From the NCBI GenBank assembly GCA_009823395.1, contig CM020520.1, forward strand, positions 412,001 to 476,000: 64,000 nucleotides of DNA. The letters are read 5' to 3'. A model generated the notes under the pieces. It worked only from the letters and a program-made list of their open reading frames with translations, was not told where the DNA came from and ran no database searches. Each line of letters begins with the position of its first letter. The stretch's first letter is position 1. The stretch comes from Thamnaconus septentrionalis (Eukaryota > Chordata > Actinopteri > Tetraodontiformes > Monacanthidae). Shown here one piece after another: positions 11,601 through 24,735 of this stretch. A program made the position numbers and the translations under genes.

Positions 11601-12329
11601 ATGTCTGTTAATTATTTGGAATTGATTCATTAGTTGGCCTTCCTTCCGCCGCTCTCCGCAGTGGCTTACCTGGCCGTCATTAAAAATAACAAGCCTTTAA
11701 GTGCTCCGTGCGGGTAAATGAAGATGCAGTGAGTTTAAATAAAGAGCTGCTCTCCACTGGCGTGAACCCCGCCGCCATTTACGCAGACTTCTGGAGCTCG
11801 TTTGCTTGCGTCCAAAAGTCGACACCGTCGTCAGCTCATCGTGTGACATCGCAGGGACGCCGTCAATGCATCTGGGCTGTTGGGCAACTCGTGGGGGGGG
11901 GGGGGGTCGGAGACTTTGCTTCCCTCACCGGTTCAGCTTGTTTTTCACCCGAGCAGATATCTCTCCACCACAACAACTGCGACACGCTGCCAGTCCTTTC
12001 CAACAAACTCACGCTGCCTTTCAGCACGCCCGGTCCTGTTTCCCGCTTCCCGTCGCCTGAGCGCAGGGATTTACGTGAAAAAAGGAAGGAGGAAGGAGAA
12101 GAAGGAGAAGGAGACGACGGCGACGGCGAAGACGAAAAGCCCACTTCACAGCTTATCCCGCCGACAAAAAGAACGACTTATCTTTTCAGCGAGATTCCAA
12201 ATTATGAAAGGCAGAACCTCGGCTGGCAGATGTGCCTCGCTTTCATGGAGCTCATTCCCATTGGCTCGGCTTTATCTGCCAACAGATATGCGATGGAAAT
12301 GCAGCTGCAGAGAGGCTATGACAGCGTCT
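8700..12329. other. Intergenic with short simple repeats, no gene
   Basis: It holds a poly-A/AAAAG stretch at 9321-9365, a G13 run near 10015-10030, a (CTG)7 at 10316-10338, and a (CCT)n/(CCA)n block at 10498-10540. A+T-rich unique blocks lie at 10730-11110 and 11580-11760. A 207-codon frame at 11708-12331 crosses a G-run and simple repeats, and I do not consider it a gene. Confidence 0.4.
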
Positions 12330-12481
12330 GAGGAGGAGGAGGGGGCGGAGGAGGTGAAGGAGGAGGAGGAGGAAGAGGAGGGGGGGGTGGACAAAGAGGA
12401 GTAGGAAGAATGAGGAGGAAAAGGAAGAGGGGGAGGAAGAGGAGGAGGAAGGAGGAGGAGAACAGGAGGAGGAAGAGGAGC
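12330..12481. repeat. Polypurine (GGA/GAA)n block
   Basis: About 150 bases almost entirely of G and A on the plus strand, built from GGA, GAA and G-runs. It could form triplex DNA. Poly-Glu and poly-Ser frames here are artefacts. Confidence 0.9.
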
Positions 12482-15400
12482 ACTCCTCTGTGGGGCCTTT
12501 GCAGACGGCCGGAGGCAAAATGAAAAGCGAGTCAAGACCAGCTTCACTCCGTCAGTGAGGTCTGTGTCCTCTGTTGAAGGACCATCAGACTCTCAGCTGG
12601 CTGCAGGACGACGCTGCGTCCCTCCATGACTGTCACTCCAACACATTTAATGTTCATGTTGTGTCTAGAAAACAGACTGAAGGCATCTTTGCACATTTCA
12701 GTGCTTTATGGTCATTGGGGAGCTTCTCTACAGCGTAGAGCTGCGTGTCATAGAGACTCCACCACTGGTTGACGCCCAGGCCACGCCAGCCAATGAGTGC
12801 AGCAGAGGCTCACTCACACCTCACACTTTCCTTTCCCTGCTCAAACTCTCTGCTGCTTGTTTTTCTTTCTTTCTCTTGCTTGGTGAGGCTGCAGGGTGGA
12901 GGAGAGCCGGAGCAGCGGAGCGTGGGCCCGTCCAGAACCACCACCGTGTCACCGTCCAGGACGCAGCCACACAAAGCAAGCGCACAGTCACACCACTTAG
13001 TTCTCCACGCAGTCACAACCGTGTCTGCAAGGATGACTGGAGGAGGAAAAGAGGCTAAAATAAAGACATGGAAATCAGAAATGCTTGCGCTCTCTCGGCC
13101 GTTTCAGGAGTCCTGACAGGTGCGACAACAAACACAAATGCTAATAAATAATAAATGCGACCTCAGAGGAGAAAAACCGCACGGCGACAACCAACAGCGT
13201 GGAGGCGGCCGGATGCAAAGAAAAGATTCTTCACACATTGTCATTGGCGAGGAGAACACACACAGGAGATGTGATGATGAAAAAGCAGATGGTGGTGGCT
13301 GAATGGAAGACCACTGGTGACATTAAAGCAGCTTCATCACAGCCGTGGCCGGCGGTAGTGTGAGACCAGCGGCAGGAGAGAAAGACGCCTTCCTGGCTCC
13401 ACCCACTCAGGTCCCACGAGGCCTCCTGCCTCCTTCAGCCTGACGCACAAATAATCAACACGTGTTGCGGCGCACACGCACCATCATTGACACGACACGG
13501 CGGCGCCGCTGCTGCTGCTGCTGCTGCTGCTGCTCTATAATATCCAGCGTCTCTGCAGGCACTCGAGACGCTGAGAGAAGATCAGCGTCGCGGCTCCTCT
13601 TCTGCCTCTCGGCTCTCATTCTCTCTCCAGACCTCCACCATCTCAATGGTTCTCAAGTTCTCTCACGCCTGCCTGCCTCCTCTCATGACCTTTTCAAACT
13701 TATACATACTAGATGAGATTCCGCCCCTTCAGGAACGTGCCATTTGAGAGGGATAGATAGAGAGAGGGATAAGGAGAGAGAGAGAGAGAGAGAGAGAGGG
13801 AGGAGCTCCCACAACTTGCCAGACCCCTCCTCCTCCTCTGCCACGATTGTTTCCTCCCACCACTTTTTCTTCCTCCCACTGAGACGCTATGCATGATTTC
13901 TGTCTCTTTTTTCTTCACCCTTTCCTCCCTCGCTCCCTCGCTCCCTCTCTCTGCCGACCATACACATTCTACAGCCTGGCAGTTTTTTCTTTCTCTCCAG
14001 TAGTCATTCCACACCTCTCCTCCCGCTCTACATCTGATATTAGGCCACCGTTTCAATTTGTTGTTTGACCTTTTCTCTGCCATCCGTCTGTAGCCACGAG
14101 TGCAAATAGCGTTGGATTCCCACAGCTCCTCCCCAAACTTATCCTATCAAACCTCCCCCACTTTGATTTCCTTAAGAAAATAGAAAGTGTGCACGCGCAC
14201 ACGCACGGCCAGTCTCATCCGCCGCCGCCGCCGCCGTCGTTCTCCGACTCTTTTCTCTCCTTTGGCGGCGCCAACGCAGCTCCGCATCGTAAATGAGCCC
14301 CGTTAATTTTTCTGGCCCTGCTGTTTGCGATGACAAATCAGGCGGCGTGTAAACACCGTCAACAGATGGCAGAGTGACTCCGGCGAGGTTGCACCCGCAC
14401 GGCTGGGGGACGCTGAGCACGGTGTCCAATCACAGCTCACTCTCACATGCTTGTTTTCGCTGATTGAAGCAGAAAGGCAACAGAACCAGAACCAGAACCA
14501 GAACCACGTCCCCAGTGATCCAGTCTCTCAGGAAGTCCAGCTTGCGTCTCCATTGTTTGCCGTGGTCACTGTCACTGTTGGACGTCCAGCAGCTGGCTGA
14601 GGAGGTGCAACTCTTGGTCTGTTTATCATTCGTTCCCAGCGGGTGTGACAGGAAGTGCTCTGCGGTCAGCGGTGATCACTTCTCTCCTCCCTCCCCTCTG
14701 CTGCTGGAAGTCTGGCTTTGTTCTTCCTCTCCGCTGCTCATCAGCTGCTTTTGTTCCTTAACGACTTCCTTTAAAGGCCTTTCTTCTTCAGGCCACGCTG
14801 CTCCTTCACCACAAGCAGCTCATTCTCCCTTTTATTCACCTAGTTTCTGTTCAGAGACCTGGCGTGGGGGGGGGGGGGTATCCTCCACCTGCCTGGTGAT
14901 AGGACAGCTCCTCCTCTGGAGGTGGAGGTGGAGGTGCAGGTGGAGGTGGCCAAGCAACCTGAGCCAACACACAACCAGTGGGCTGTGGTGTTGAAGGCCG
15001 TCAGGGAGTCGGACTATCAGACTTGTTGTTTGTGTGTTTGGACCCCGACCTCATCCACTTCCTGCCTCAGACCATTTCACACATTTCTATTAAGTGACAT
15101 TTTGTTTTCTTGTTGTGTCTGTTTTGTGTGTGTTCATGCCACTTTTTCATATATACAGGGCGTCTACATACTGCAGCAGTTGATAACTCCATCGTTTGTA
15201 ATTAATGATGGCAGCCGGACTAAACTTTGGGTGGATGAATTTCCCTTCTTCAAGGTTCAGTCTGGCTGCCATCATTCATTCCAAGGCTTGAATCTGCTGA
15301 GAAAAAGCAACCCAGTTACCAGCCGTGAAAGTATGTCCACATTTTACAGATACAGATTCAGGGACACCCAGAGTATGTATATATTGTCATGATGTTTTCA

Positions 15401-15646
15401 AGTTCGGAATGTTGTTTGTGTGAGACAGTCAGAAGTTTCTGATTATTCAGGGTCAAACTGAGTCTCCAGCAAAGGAGGAAACTTCAAAAGGCATTTTAAT
15501 TGCAGCCCAACGTTAATGACAAAAAAGAGGGAAGCCAATTTAAAGGTAATTAAAATGTGGCAATAGATCACTGATAAACAACATCTGCCAGTGTGACTCA
15601 GTGAGACGGCAACAACACTGAGCACAGTTTCATTTGGACAGCAGCA

Positions 15647-15685
<39 letters not shown>

Positions 15686-16431
15686 CCACGTTTAACTGCA
15701 AAGGAAAGAATGACTTCAATAAACAGTGCAATGTGTGACTATTGCTCAGTGTTTTGTGTGTGTGTGTGTGTGTGTGTATAAGTTGCTAACTGCTGATGCT
15801 GGCACAGGATCAGTGATGGTACCAAGGCTGCTGTGGGGACTTTTGATTCTCGCATTTCACATCTGAACAAATTCTCATTTCCAGCCGACCTGGCGGCCCA
15901 GAGACCCTCCTCACTGTGCATGCACACACACACACACACACACGGCTGAAAGCACCTCTCACAGACACCCCAATCCAAATTGGGTCCGGCGCTTTTTATC
16001 CAGATGCAGTTTTGCCCGCTCTCCACTTACAGCCCATATAATCCCATGTGGTAATGAAGGTCTTAAAGTCTCAGGCAGCAAACGCATCCCTCCAGCCGCC
16101 TCCCTGTCAGCGCCACTCTGCTTCAGATCAATAAAGCCCACGCTTGACGCCGGACAGGTGAAGTGGTGTGCAAAGTGCAATCCATCTCTTAACTTCTGAA
16201 GCAGAAATGCCAGGGGAGGGTGGAGGGGTGGAGGTGGGCGGGGAATGGGGGATGCGAGATGAAGTGCAGGCAGGAGGTGGAGCGCTGACACACAGCGCCA
16301 GTGAATGAGAATTATATTAACACTGTGCTAATCCCCCGAGCGGCGCAGCTGGAGACCCAGTCAGCAGCTCCAGCGACCCACACGCTCACTCAAGACAGAA
16401 GAGAGCTGATTTTCAAAGGAGCTGAAAACTC

Positions 16432-16469
<38 letters not shown>

Positions 16470-16734
16470 GGGGGGTCTGAATTGAGGGGTAATTAGGCCT
16501 TTTTTCCTGTCTGTGTAGCGCAATCATCCCTGTGTTGTTCCTGACGGCAGGAGAGAGAGAGAGAGAGAGAGGGGCGAGCGAACAAGTGAGGGTAGGTCGG
16601 GGTCGGCGTACGTGCGCACCCACACGTGCGCTGCCGTCATGCCCCCCCACCACCACCATCAGTTGCTGATGTGCCTTCACTGACACAGCCACGCTGCATC
16701 GCATCACTGCTGACTTCCTGCAGACCAAGCGGCG
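12482..16734. other. Intergenic, simple repeats only
   Basis: No gene is supported. Simple repeats are (CTG)9 at 13508-13534, (GA)n around 13768-13798, (CCG)n near 14219-14235, a GGT-rich run at 14918-14950, (CAG)n at 15651-15685, (TG)n at 15757-15778, (AC)n at 15923-15943, (TG)n at 16434-16467 and (GA)n at 16550-16572. A unique block at 15100-15400 shows no coding signature. Confidence 0.4.
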
Positions 16735-17046
16735 CTGCTGAGCGGACTGAACGGCACCGAGTGGACTGGACAGACTGGACAGACTGGGCGGACTGGGCGG
16801 ACTGAACGGACTGAACGGACTGGACAGACTGGGTGGACTGGGCGGACTGGGCGGACTGGGTGGACTGGATGGACTGGGTGGACTGAACGGCACCGAGTGA
16901 ACTGGACAGACTGGACAGACAGGATGGACTGGGCGGACTGGGCGGACTGGACAGACTGGGTGGACTGGATGGATTGGGCGGACTGAACGGACTGGACGGA
17001 CTGGACAGACTGGGCAGACTGAACGGCACCGAGTGGACTGAACGGC
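16735..17046. repeat. Minisatellite, 9-bp unit, about 34 units
   Basis: Tandem copies of a 9-base unit (consensus GACTGGGCG, variants with GGAC, GAAC and GGGT cores). A GCACCGAGTG-containing variant recurs three times (near 16755, 16890 and 17028), showing higher-order structure. Because the unit is three codons long, the minus strand reads as an open Pro-Val-X tripeptide repeat. That frame is explained by the array and is not evidence of a gene. Confidence 0.93.
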
Positions 17047-17059
17047 CGCCGTCAACAAT

Positions 17060-17564
17060 GGTCACATATCGTCAGCGAGGTGGCGCCGTCCTCTCACTGG
17101 ATGATTAGCGAGCCCAGCACCGACACAAAGAGCCGCTGGGATCTCACAGTCAGTGTGGGGGCGGGGTACCCATCCCCTGGAGCCCCGCCCCCTGGAGCCC
17201 CGCCCCCTCTGTCATTCCCCAGTCTCTCCTCTGATACGTCTTCACAGGTGATGATGAAACAATAATAAGGCAACATGGAGGCAACACAACAACACAACAA
17301 CACAACACCTCCTCCAGAGAGACTGGAACAAATTGGCCTGTCAGGTGTGTGAGCTGAGAAGTGCAGGTGTGTGTGTGTGTGTGCTGTTGTGTGAGACGTG
17401 CACGTCGCTCGCTGATGGACGGAGTCGTTCACCGCAGCAGAACAGCGCAAGAGGGACGAATGAGATGAATATCAATAGAAATACAGCAGAAACTTTATGT
17501 GAGCGGCGCCGCCATCACGCAACTCTGCTCAACTACACACACACTCTGGTCGCACACACACGGC

Positions 17565-17608
<44 letters not shown>

Positions 17609-18033
17609 AGCCGCCTGCCTTCTCCATTGAAACCACGTCCCCACAGTCACACGTCATGTTTCCAGGCACAACATCACAATCCAGCCATAGACTGGAAAAC
17701 TGCTTGGCAACAGGCAAAACTAGACACACAATACAAACACAATACAAACACACACACTGACGGCATCCTGACGGTAAAGTCAAAGTTAAGTTTTTAAAAC
17801 TGATGCATGTACTCATCCTTCATATTCCAAGAGTTTGGAAGCAGTCCAGCAGTCAATGAGAGGAAACAGCAGCTGTTGCCACAAGCCAGAGTTGAATTGA
17901 ACACAGTGATGTGGTTGATCTTTGCAGAGATTGTCAACGAACTATCTGTCAAGATGCAAAAAATAAAAATAAAATAATAAAAACATCATGGACCTGAAGA
18001 ATCCTCCTGACAAGGGCTTCCTAACAGCAGCGG
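17060..18033. other. Intergenic with (CTG)14
   Basis: It holds a GGAGCCCCGCCCCCT 15-base duplication at 17176-17208, a CAACA-rich stretch at 17281-17308 and a pure (CTG)14 at 17567-17608. No gene is seen. Confidence 0.5.
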
Positions 18034-18254
18034 CAGTGCAGGACCTCCCTCAGCCCCACCACTGCACTCTGGACCTTCTGACTCCATCACTGCACACTGG
18101 ACCTTCCTCAGCCCTACCACTGCACTCTGGACCTTCCGACTCCCCCACTGCACTCTGGACCTTCTGACTCCATCACTGCACTCTGGACCTTCTGACTCCA
18201 TCACTGCACTCTGGACCTTCCTCGGCCCACCACCGCACTCTGGGACCTTCCGAC
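18034..18254. repeat. Minisatellite, 28-bp unit, about 8 units
   Basis: Eight imperfect copies of a unit beginning ACTGCACTCTGGACCTTC, with spacing of 28 to 30 bases. The small minus-strand frame through it simply reads the repeat. Confidence 0.88.
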
Positions 18255-18368
18255 TACCTCGGCACAGATGGACGTCAGCTTCAAATTCCCCACTGAGATC
18301 ACGGCCCACTTCTTTTATTTGCATGATTCCATCTGAACTGAATTAGACCTACTGAACTCAGCCGCAGA

Positions 18369-18435
18369 CAGGAAGGAAGGAAGGAAGGAAGGAAGGAAGG
18401 AAGGAAGGAAGGAAGGAAGGAAGGAAGGAAGGAAG
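18369..18435. repeat. (AAGG)n tetranucleotide, about 16 units
   Basis: A pure AAGG tandem run of about 66 bases. A 12-13-base GTTAACTAGAGT repeat (four copies) follows at 18498-18550. Confidence 0.96.
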
Positions 18436-18764
18436 GCCAACATATGGGCAAAGAAATGGAAATGGCAAAACACGTGCAACTGATTGGAGATCAGAGCGTT
18501 AACTAAATAGTTAACTAGAGTGTTAACTAGAGTGTTAACTAGAGTGTTAACCATGGTGGTGAATAATTACTGTGGGCTGCTTCAGAGTCCAGAATGTGAA
18601 ATAAAGATATGAACATGGGCTTCCATATACTCGCTGTTGTGTATGCATGTGTGTAGTGACCGTGTGAGTTCAACCGGGTTTACACACACAGGAAATCTTT
18701 TTTTGTTTCCCACCGTTTCCTGTGGCTGGAGAGAAGAGTTGTGCTGCCACACACACACACACAC

Positions 18765-18766
<2 letters not shown>

Positions 18767-18811
<45 letters not shown>

Positions 18812-18812
18812 G
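18767..18812. repeat. (ACAG)n tetranucleotide
   Basis: An ACAG/AGAC tandem run of about 45 bases, directly preceded by a short (AC)n at 18750-18766. Confidence 0.95.
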
Positions 18813-21236
18813 TGCAGGGGTGGTGCTGGAGGTTGGTAATCCTTTGGACAGCTGGGTTCAGTGCAGTGTTGGTGATCAGATAGATAATGATGGTAACGGG
18901 GCCGCTGACATTTCTGCTGCTCCTCTGTCCACTAAAGTGACATTTCAGCCCCTGGCTGATGATGTTCCCACACAGGGCGCTCACTGTTTACCCACACACG
19001 ACCCCGCCACTGAACCACACTGATAACATTACAACTCATCTCTTCTTATTGAGCTGCTGCTGCTGCTGCTGCTGCCTCCACCGGCACTGACTGCGTTTCA
19101 ATCAGGCTGGGTTTATTCTGCAAACAGTCGGAGTGGATTTTTTTCTTTAACATTTCCTATATCTTTATTTAATAATTTACAGACATATGCGCCGAGGGCT
19201 GCAGGGTCGGGTCCGACCACAGGCAGCGGGCAGCTGCGGACAGGACGGACGGAGCGGATTCCTACGTATGAATAATTGAATGTGCATGAATAATCAAGTG
19301 ACGAAGCAGCGGCGACGGCGGCAGCGGAAACTCCTGCGTCCGGGCCGAGCCGCAGCAGGCGCAGCAGGCGCAGCAGGCACAGCCTCGGCTGCTGTGGCTG
19401 CTCCTGCTACAGGGACGAACGGAAGGAAAAAGAGTGTCTCTGTGCTGCGGGTGTCGTCCTGCTGCTCAATAACACAGTGACAGGAAGTGATTCAGAATTT
19501 ACAAATAAAAGAGAATAAAGGAGAGAAGCATCATGAGTCGAGTCTCCTCCTCCTCCTCCTCGCTCCCTCAAACCCTCAACCACTGACATGACTGAAGGCT
19601 CTCTATCCTCAAGACCCCCCCCTCCGGCCCCCACCACCGCTCTGCTGTTGATGCCTCCAGTGCTGCTGCTGCTAGTTGCCATTTAAAAACCTCCTCAGCG
19701 TCGTTAAAAACACTCCTAGAATTTAATCCTTCGCAACCTTTGCAGGGTTTTTTTTTCTCCTTTTGGTGTGACATTTTTTTCTTGATTTTTTTTTGCAGGT
19801 AAGTGAGGCAGTCTTTGGCCTGAACGTGGCTTGGAGGGTGGCCGCACACTCCTCCTAATTAAAATGTTAATTGGTGTATTTCCCACAGAAAAGACCTGCA
19901 CTCTGGCTGGCCCAGACGCCTCAAATGTCAGGAGACGGCGGGGGAGGGGGGGTCCACAGTCAGGAGGAGTTTGTTATAAAGGAGGTGAAATATTCCATCA
20001 CTCCGCCTGCTGCTGCCAGCTGCTGCCAACTGCTGCTGCTGCTGCTACATAGCTGCACTCTGGTTTCCCCCCAAACTGAGGCTTTGTTGGAGGGGGCGGA
20101 GCCAACACCTGGCTGGTGGTGTGGCCTCTCACCCCACCACACACAGATCCCGCTGACACATGTGACATCAGGGGCTCTCCGACACAGTTCAGTCCTGTAG
20201 AAAACATCTTGTTAGAGCAGAGCTCTGCTCCCGGCTCTCAGTCTACTTCCTGCTTCAGCACTGAGCCAATAGCAGCGTGTCCACAGATGACATATATCTG
20301 AGCCCAAGCCCGGTGCCTAGGCAGGTGCATGGAGTCAGGACCATGTGTTCATCTGGGACCACCGCAGTGTCAGAGTGACAGCAGCTATCAGCTGGCACCG
20401 CTCCAGCCAAGAGTAACAACGCTCTCTTTGAAAGATGAAAAGTACGAGTGGCTCCCCTCCCATTGGCTGTGCAGGTTTGGCATCTTTCAAAAGCAAAACT
20501 TGCTCTTCCTCTCCCAGCACAAGCTGCCATCTTTTCATTCTCTTATCTGCCCTTTTTCCCCGGCGGTCCAGCGCAGACACACAACCTGTGATAAATGACT
20601 TTTAGCTCCAGGCTGAAGTTTAATTTCCATGCCAGCCTATTCTGCACTGTTTATCATATTAGCGGCTCACCTGAATGACAAACTAATTAGCCCACAGCCG
20701 TCTCCCCTGCCATGTATGCACCTTTCGCACACGACACAAATGATGATGATTATTATTATTATTTCAAAGGCGACCATGACTGGAACAGTAGCTGCGTTCC
20801 CAGGCCAGCGTCCTGTGACACAGGACGCTGTCGCCGCGATGCAAACCTTTCTGCAAACCTTTCTGCTGCTTGTTGGGATTGGATTTTAATTGGAGGCCCC
20901 GTCACTTGTTTTGCATTTTAATTCTGAGTCTTTTGACTTTGCTTTTGCAACATTCAGCGATGTGAGTGTCGGTGTGATATACAGAAGCACCACCAGCTGA
21001 CAGGATCACAGAGGTTGGCCAAAGGCACATACCTGTGTTGACGTGGTGAGTGAGCAACGGCGCCACCTGGAGAACTGCATCGCTGGAAACAGCATCCATC
21101 TCCCAGTGTGATGAAGGACTTGGAGGTGGAACCAAGAGGAGGAAGTTTGACTCTGAAGAAAGAGGAGGACGGCTCAACAAACACCAACACTCAGTCAATT
21201 CAATTTAAAGACAGAAGCAGATACTGCAGCCCATCA

Positions 21237-21238
<2 letters not shown>
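18813..21238. other. Intergenic, no gene seen
   Basis: Short (CTG)n at 19053-19075 and near 20030-20046, GCA-rich stretches at 19350-19385, (CCT)n at 19545-19562 and T-runs at 19747-19795. The many small frames lack protein-like composition. Confidence 0.4.

Positions 21239-21302
<64 letters not shown>
21239..21302. repeat. (AC)n microsatellite, about 32 units
   Basis: A pure AC run of about 63 bases. Confidence 0.98.
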
Positions 21303-21304
<2 letters not shown>

Positions 21305-22660
21305 GCAGCAGGGTGAAGGTGACAGAAAGTTGAAAACAGCAACAACCAATGAAGGCCAATCAAGCAAAGCAACTCACTCCAGCAGTGGCAGAGCTGAGCT
21401 GAGGGTCACAGCAGTGGCAGAGGGCAGCGCTGGCAACAGCAGCACCTGCACTGTGCACTGTGCACGGTGCACTTAGCACTTAGCAGCCACACAACCCAAC
21501 AGCAGGAAGAGGACAGCAGCTGGCTGCAATGGAGTGACCTTGATGAGACTGAGTGGGAGGAGCCAGGCCTGCTGCTGCCTTCACTGACACTGGGACTTTA
21601 CACCATTATTGAGCCATTAACCACCTGCATTGCTATCCAGTGGAGCGGCTGCTGGGGGGCGGAGCCACCTCCTCTGCAGACATACAGTGGAGCTCTTTGT
21701 TTCTGTCCATTAGAGAAGCTTCTTCATGGTGGACGAAGAAGCTCATAACAAGAACCTCACAGGGGTGCTTGGAGTAACCTGGCCACTCTGTGTGTGTGTG
21801 TGTGTGTGTGTCAGATGCTGTTTGGTTGTTTTTTTACACAAACAGCGACAAACACTGCTGAACCTTCATCTAAAAAGCTTCCCTCTCTCTTTTCAGCCTT
21901 GGTGTTAAAATGTGTAGAACATATTTGTGTGTTTGCGGCTGGCGTGTGCTGACAGCAGTCACCGCTCACACTGGGAGTGTCAGTGGTGGCACAGCGGTTA
22001 GAATGAGAATGAGAGTCCCGCTGCAAACACCAGGAAGCCTTTTCTCATTTTATATTCATGCGGCTGATATTGTCAGCGCTACCTGAGGTGGCCTCCAAAC
22101 AAGCTGGAATAAGTGTAACGGCAGGGTGCCCCCCCACCCCAACCCCACCAGGCAGCTCACTCCCTTCACTCCCTGCTGAACACCTACCACCACCTGTTGC
22201 TGTTGTGTCTGATCACAAACTGGAGGCTTGAAAGCTTTGCAGCCAAACTTGACTTGGCGTGACCCTGGTTGCCATGCTGTGCCTTCAGAGTGGCAGCTCC
22301 AGGCTGCACTGGACTGGACATCTGAGCCTGGACATCTGAGCCTGGACATCTGAGCCGGCGTCCAAGAGGTCCCAGGATGTATGCAAGTGTGCGGCGCCGC
22401 CCTGCTGGTCAGTGCCTCTGCTGGAGCGCAGCTCTAATGGATGCAGCCACTCAGTGCAGCTGTGCCTGTGCAGGCGACTCTGCATTCTGCACACTCGCTG
22501 CCGGGCTCCATCGCACACCAGCACGCCGCTCCACCGTCTGCCTCTTTCTGATCTTCCAGTACGGCGTTTTCTCTTCTCAAACGCCTCTGGGCGGCAGGTC
22601 GGTCGATGGGCCGCGCTGACAGACGCTGTGCTGCCCCATCCCTGAGGAACAGAAAAACAA
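21303..22660. other. Intergenic; short tandem repeats
   Basis: (TG)n at 21789-21811 and three copies of a 14-base GACATCTGAGCCTG unit at 22317-22358. A tRNA A-box-like TGGCACAGCGG at 21986-21996 has no convincing B box, so no tRNA or SINE is called. Confidence 0.4.
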
Positions 22661-22790
22661 TCAAGCGGGGTTAGAAAGTCGCAGGGTACATTAGGGTGAC
22701 GGATCCCTGAAAGGCCAATAAAGAGCTTTACATCAATGCCAGCGTCGATTGATTACTTCTAACGAGTGTGGATAAATAATGCAGGACGGC
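22661..22790. promoter_or_regulatory. Candidate conserved non-coding element
   Basis: A unique block with CCAATAAAG, TTGATTGATTAC and GATAAATAATG cores (HOX/PBX- and GATA-like), set between GC-rich stretches. The call is on texture only. Confidence 0.22.
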
Positions 22791-23191
22791 TGGGCCGGCG
22801 CTCTATCGCCGGCCGCCAGGCAAAGTGAAACTTTGCTTCGATGCCCTTCAATTGCTCCGTCTTTCTTTAAAAAAATGCCTCCAAGCAGGATTTGCTTGTT
22901 AGCACTTTGCCAACTGGACCTGAACCGGGCCCGTTGTCATCCTGTTCGCTCAGCGTTTATCACGGCCTGCAAGACTTTCTTCAGTTTCATCCACTGAGGT
23001 GAGTTGCTGGTTTTATAACTTTCATTGTGTTTGGTTTTTGGGACTCACCTTTGCAGCCTTGAGCAGTGAGACAACACTTCCTGTATCCTGCTGCCATCAT
23101 GGTCAAGACCACTGGTTCCTCAGTTCATCCTGCTTCCCTCACTGCACCCACACCACAGCAGGCGTTGTGTATTTCATAAGAGGGCGATAAA

Positions 23192-23230
<39 letters not shown>

Positions 23231-24699
23231 ATCTTGCAGGGTTTGGACGCTGAGACCATGTCCTGGAGCTCCGTCAGCCTGGTGGAGCAGCAGGCCACGC
23301 TGGCTCCGCCCCCCACCGCCTCCTGCTGAATGAACAAACACTGGCTGCTTTCTCTGCCTGCACTGCACACTGAGCACCGAGACCAAGTCAGGCTGCTTCT
23401 AGCTGAGCGCCGTCCTGCCAAATCCACTCCCACCTTCTGCAGGAGGTGGCGCTGTTCTTGTTTATTCTCTCCCCCTCCACCTCTTCCATTTTTCACTCTT
23501 CTATCTCAAGGAGCAGATGAAGCAATGATGAGATGCGACAGCAGCAGCAGCAGCAGCAGCGCTGCCCACTGAGGTTGCTTCCTGTTTCTCAGCTTTATGC
23601 TGACGAAGGGGGACGACTGCAAAGAAAGGCAGGAAAAAACAGCAACCAACCAGGACACCTGCTCCAAGAGCAGTTGGGTTGTTGTGAGGCTCTGTTCTGT
23701 CTTGGAAATTGGATTCAAAGCCAAGATGTCAACTTGTATCTCCTCCACTGATTAAAAAGAAACATTTCATGCTGTTGTTTTTTTTTCCTTTTACAAACCT
23801 CTATCTTGTTTTTTTGGTCCAGGGAGTGAATAGGGAGGAATGCAGCGTGACATCCAGAGCTTGAGAAGCATATTACTGACAGGGTTTGGGATTGTGTGCT
23901 GCCCTGGCAGAAGGCTACTGGAGATGTTGGCGACAGCAGGGAGAGGACAGCCAGGTGTGTTCAGATGAGTCCTCTCTCCAAAGTGCAGGAGTGACAACCT
24001 GTCTGAGGCAGTGGAGGAGTGCAGCGACTCTCTTTGTCGGGGAGTTTGTCTGTCTAATTTAAGACCAACAGATCCCCACTCATACTTGAACACATTCTTT
24101 CATACTTTTCCAGAGCCCACTGTGTCCAGATGCTGACAGGTGTGTTGGCCACTGCATGCTGACTGGTTCTGGTCCAGTGGTGTCCTGCTGTTAGCTTCCA
24201 GTGCAGGTGCTGCAGGGTCCAGACGGCTCGCAGCCGACCAGGTCCTTGACTGTGGCTCTGGAGCTCCTCCTGTTAATATTTGATTTTGTTTTGCAGCGCA
24301 CACTAATTAGCCCTGGTGAATATCATTATGCTAACACGGCCATACATATTATAGCGAGCTGCTATATTTACTCCCGACACCCACTGGGCTCTTTGCTTCA
24401 CTTACACATTGATCAAAGCCTGTTGGAAGTTGTTCTCTGTCTTCTGACTGCAGCAGCAGCAGCAGCAGCAGCAGCAGCTTTTTGTTTCTCTGAAGAATTT
24501 CCCTGTGAGCGCCGCTCGCTGTGGTTGATGGAGCTCACTGGAAACACTGGGACGGCGCCAGTCTGCATCATCCCTCCCATTACAACCGCTGTGTGTAGCA
24601 TCCTGACGTTGGTGCTGATTGGCTGCTGTTGTAGTTGGTGGCCCATGGTGAAATACTGCAGTGCTTTGGAACTTTAGAGCAACAAGCTGAGCGCTGTGG

Positions 24700-24735
<36 letters not shown>

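Noticed and set aside
11708..12331. 207-codon plus-strand frame.
   Set aside because: Crosses a G-run and enters the GGA block; overlapped by open frames on both strands; no family resemblance.
21980..22025. A-box-like TGGCACAGCGG suggesting a tRNA gene or SINE.
   Set aside because: No B box at the right distance and no cloverleaf could be drawn.
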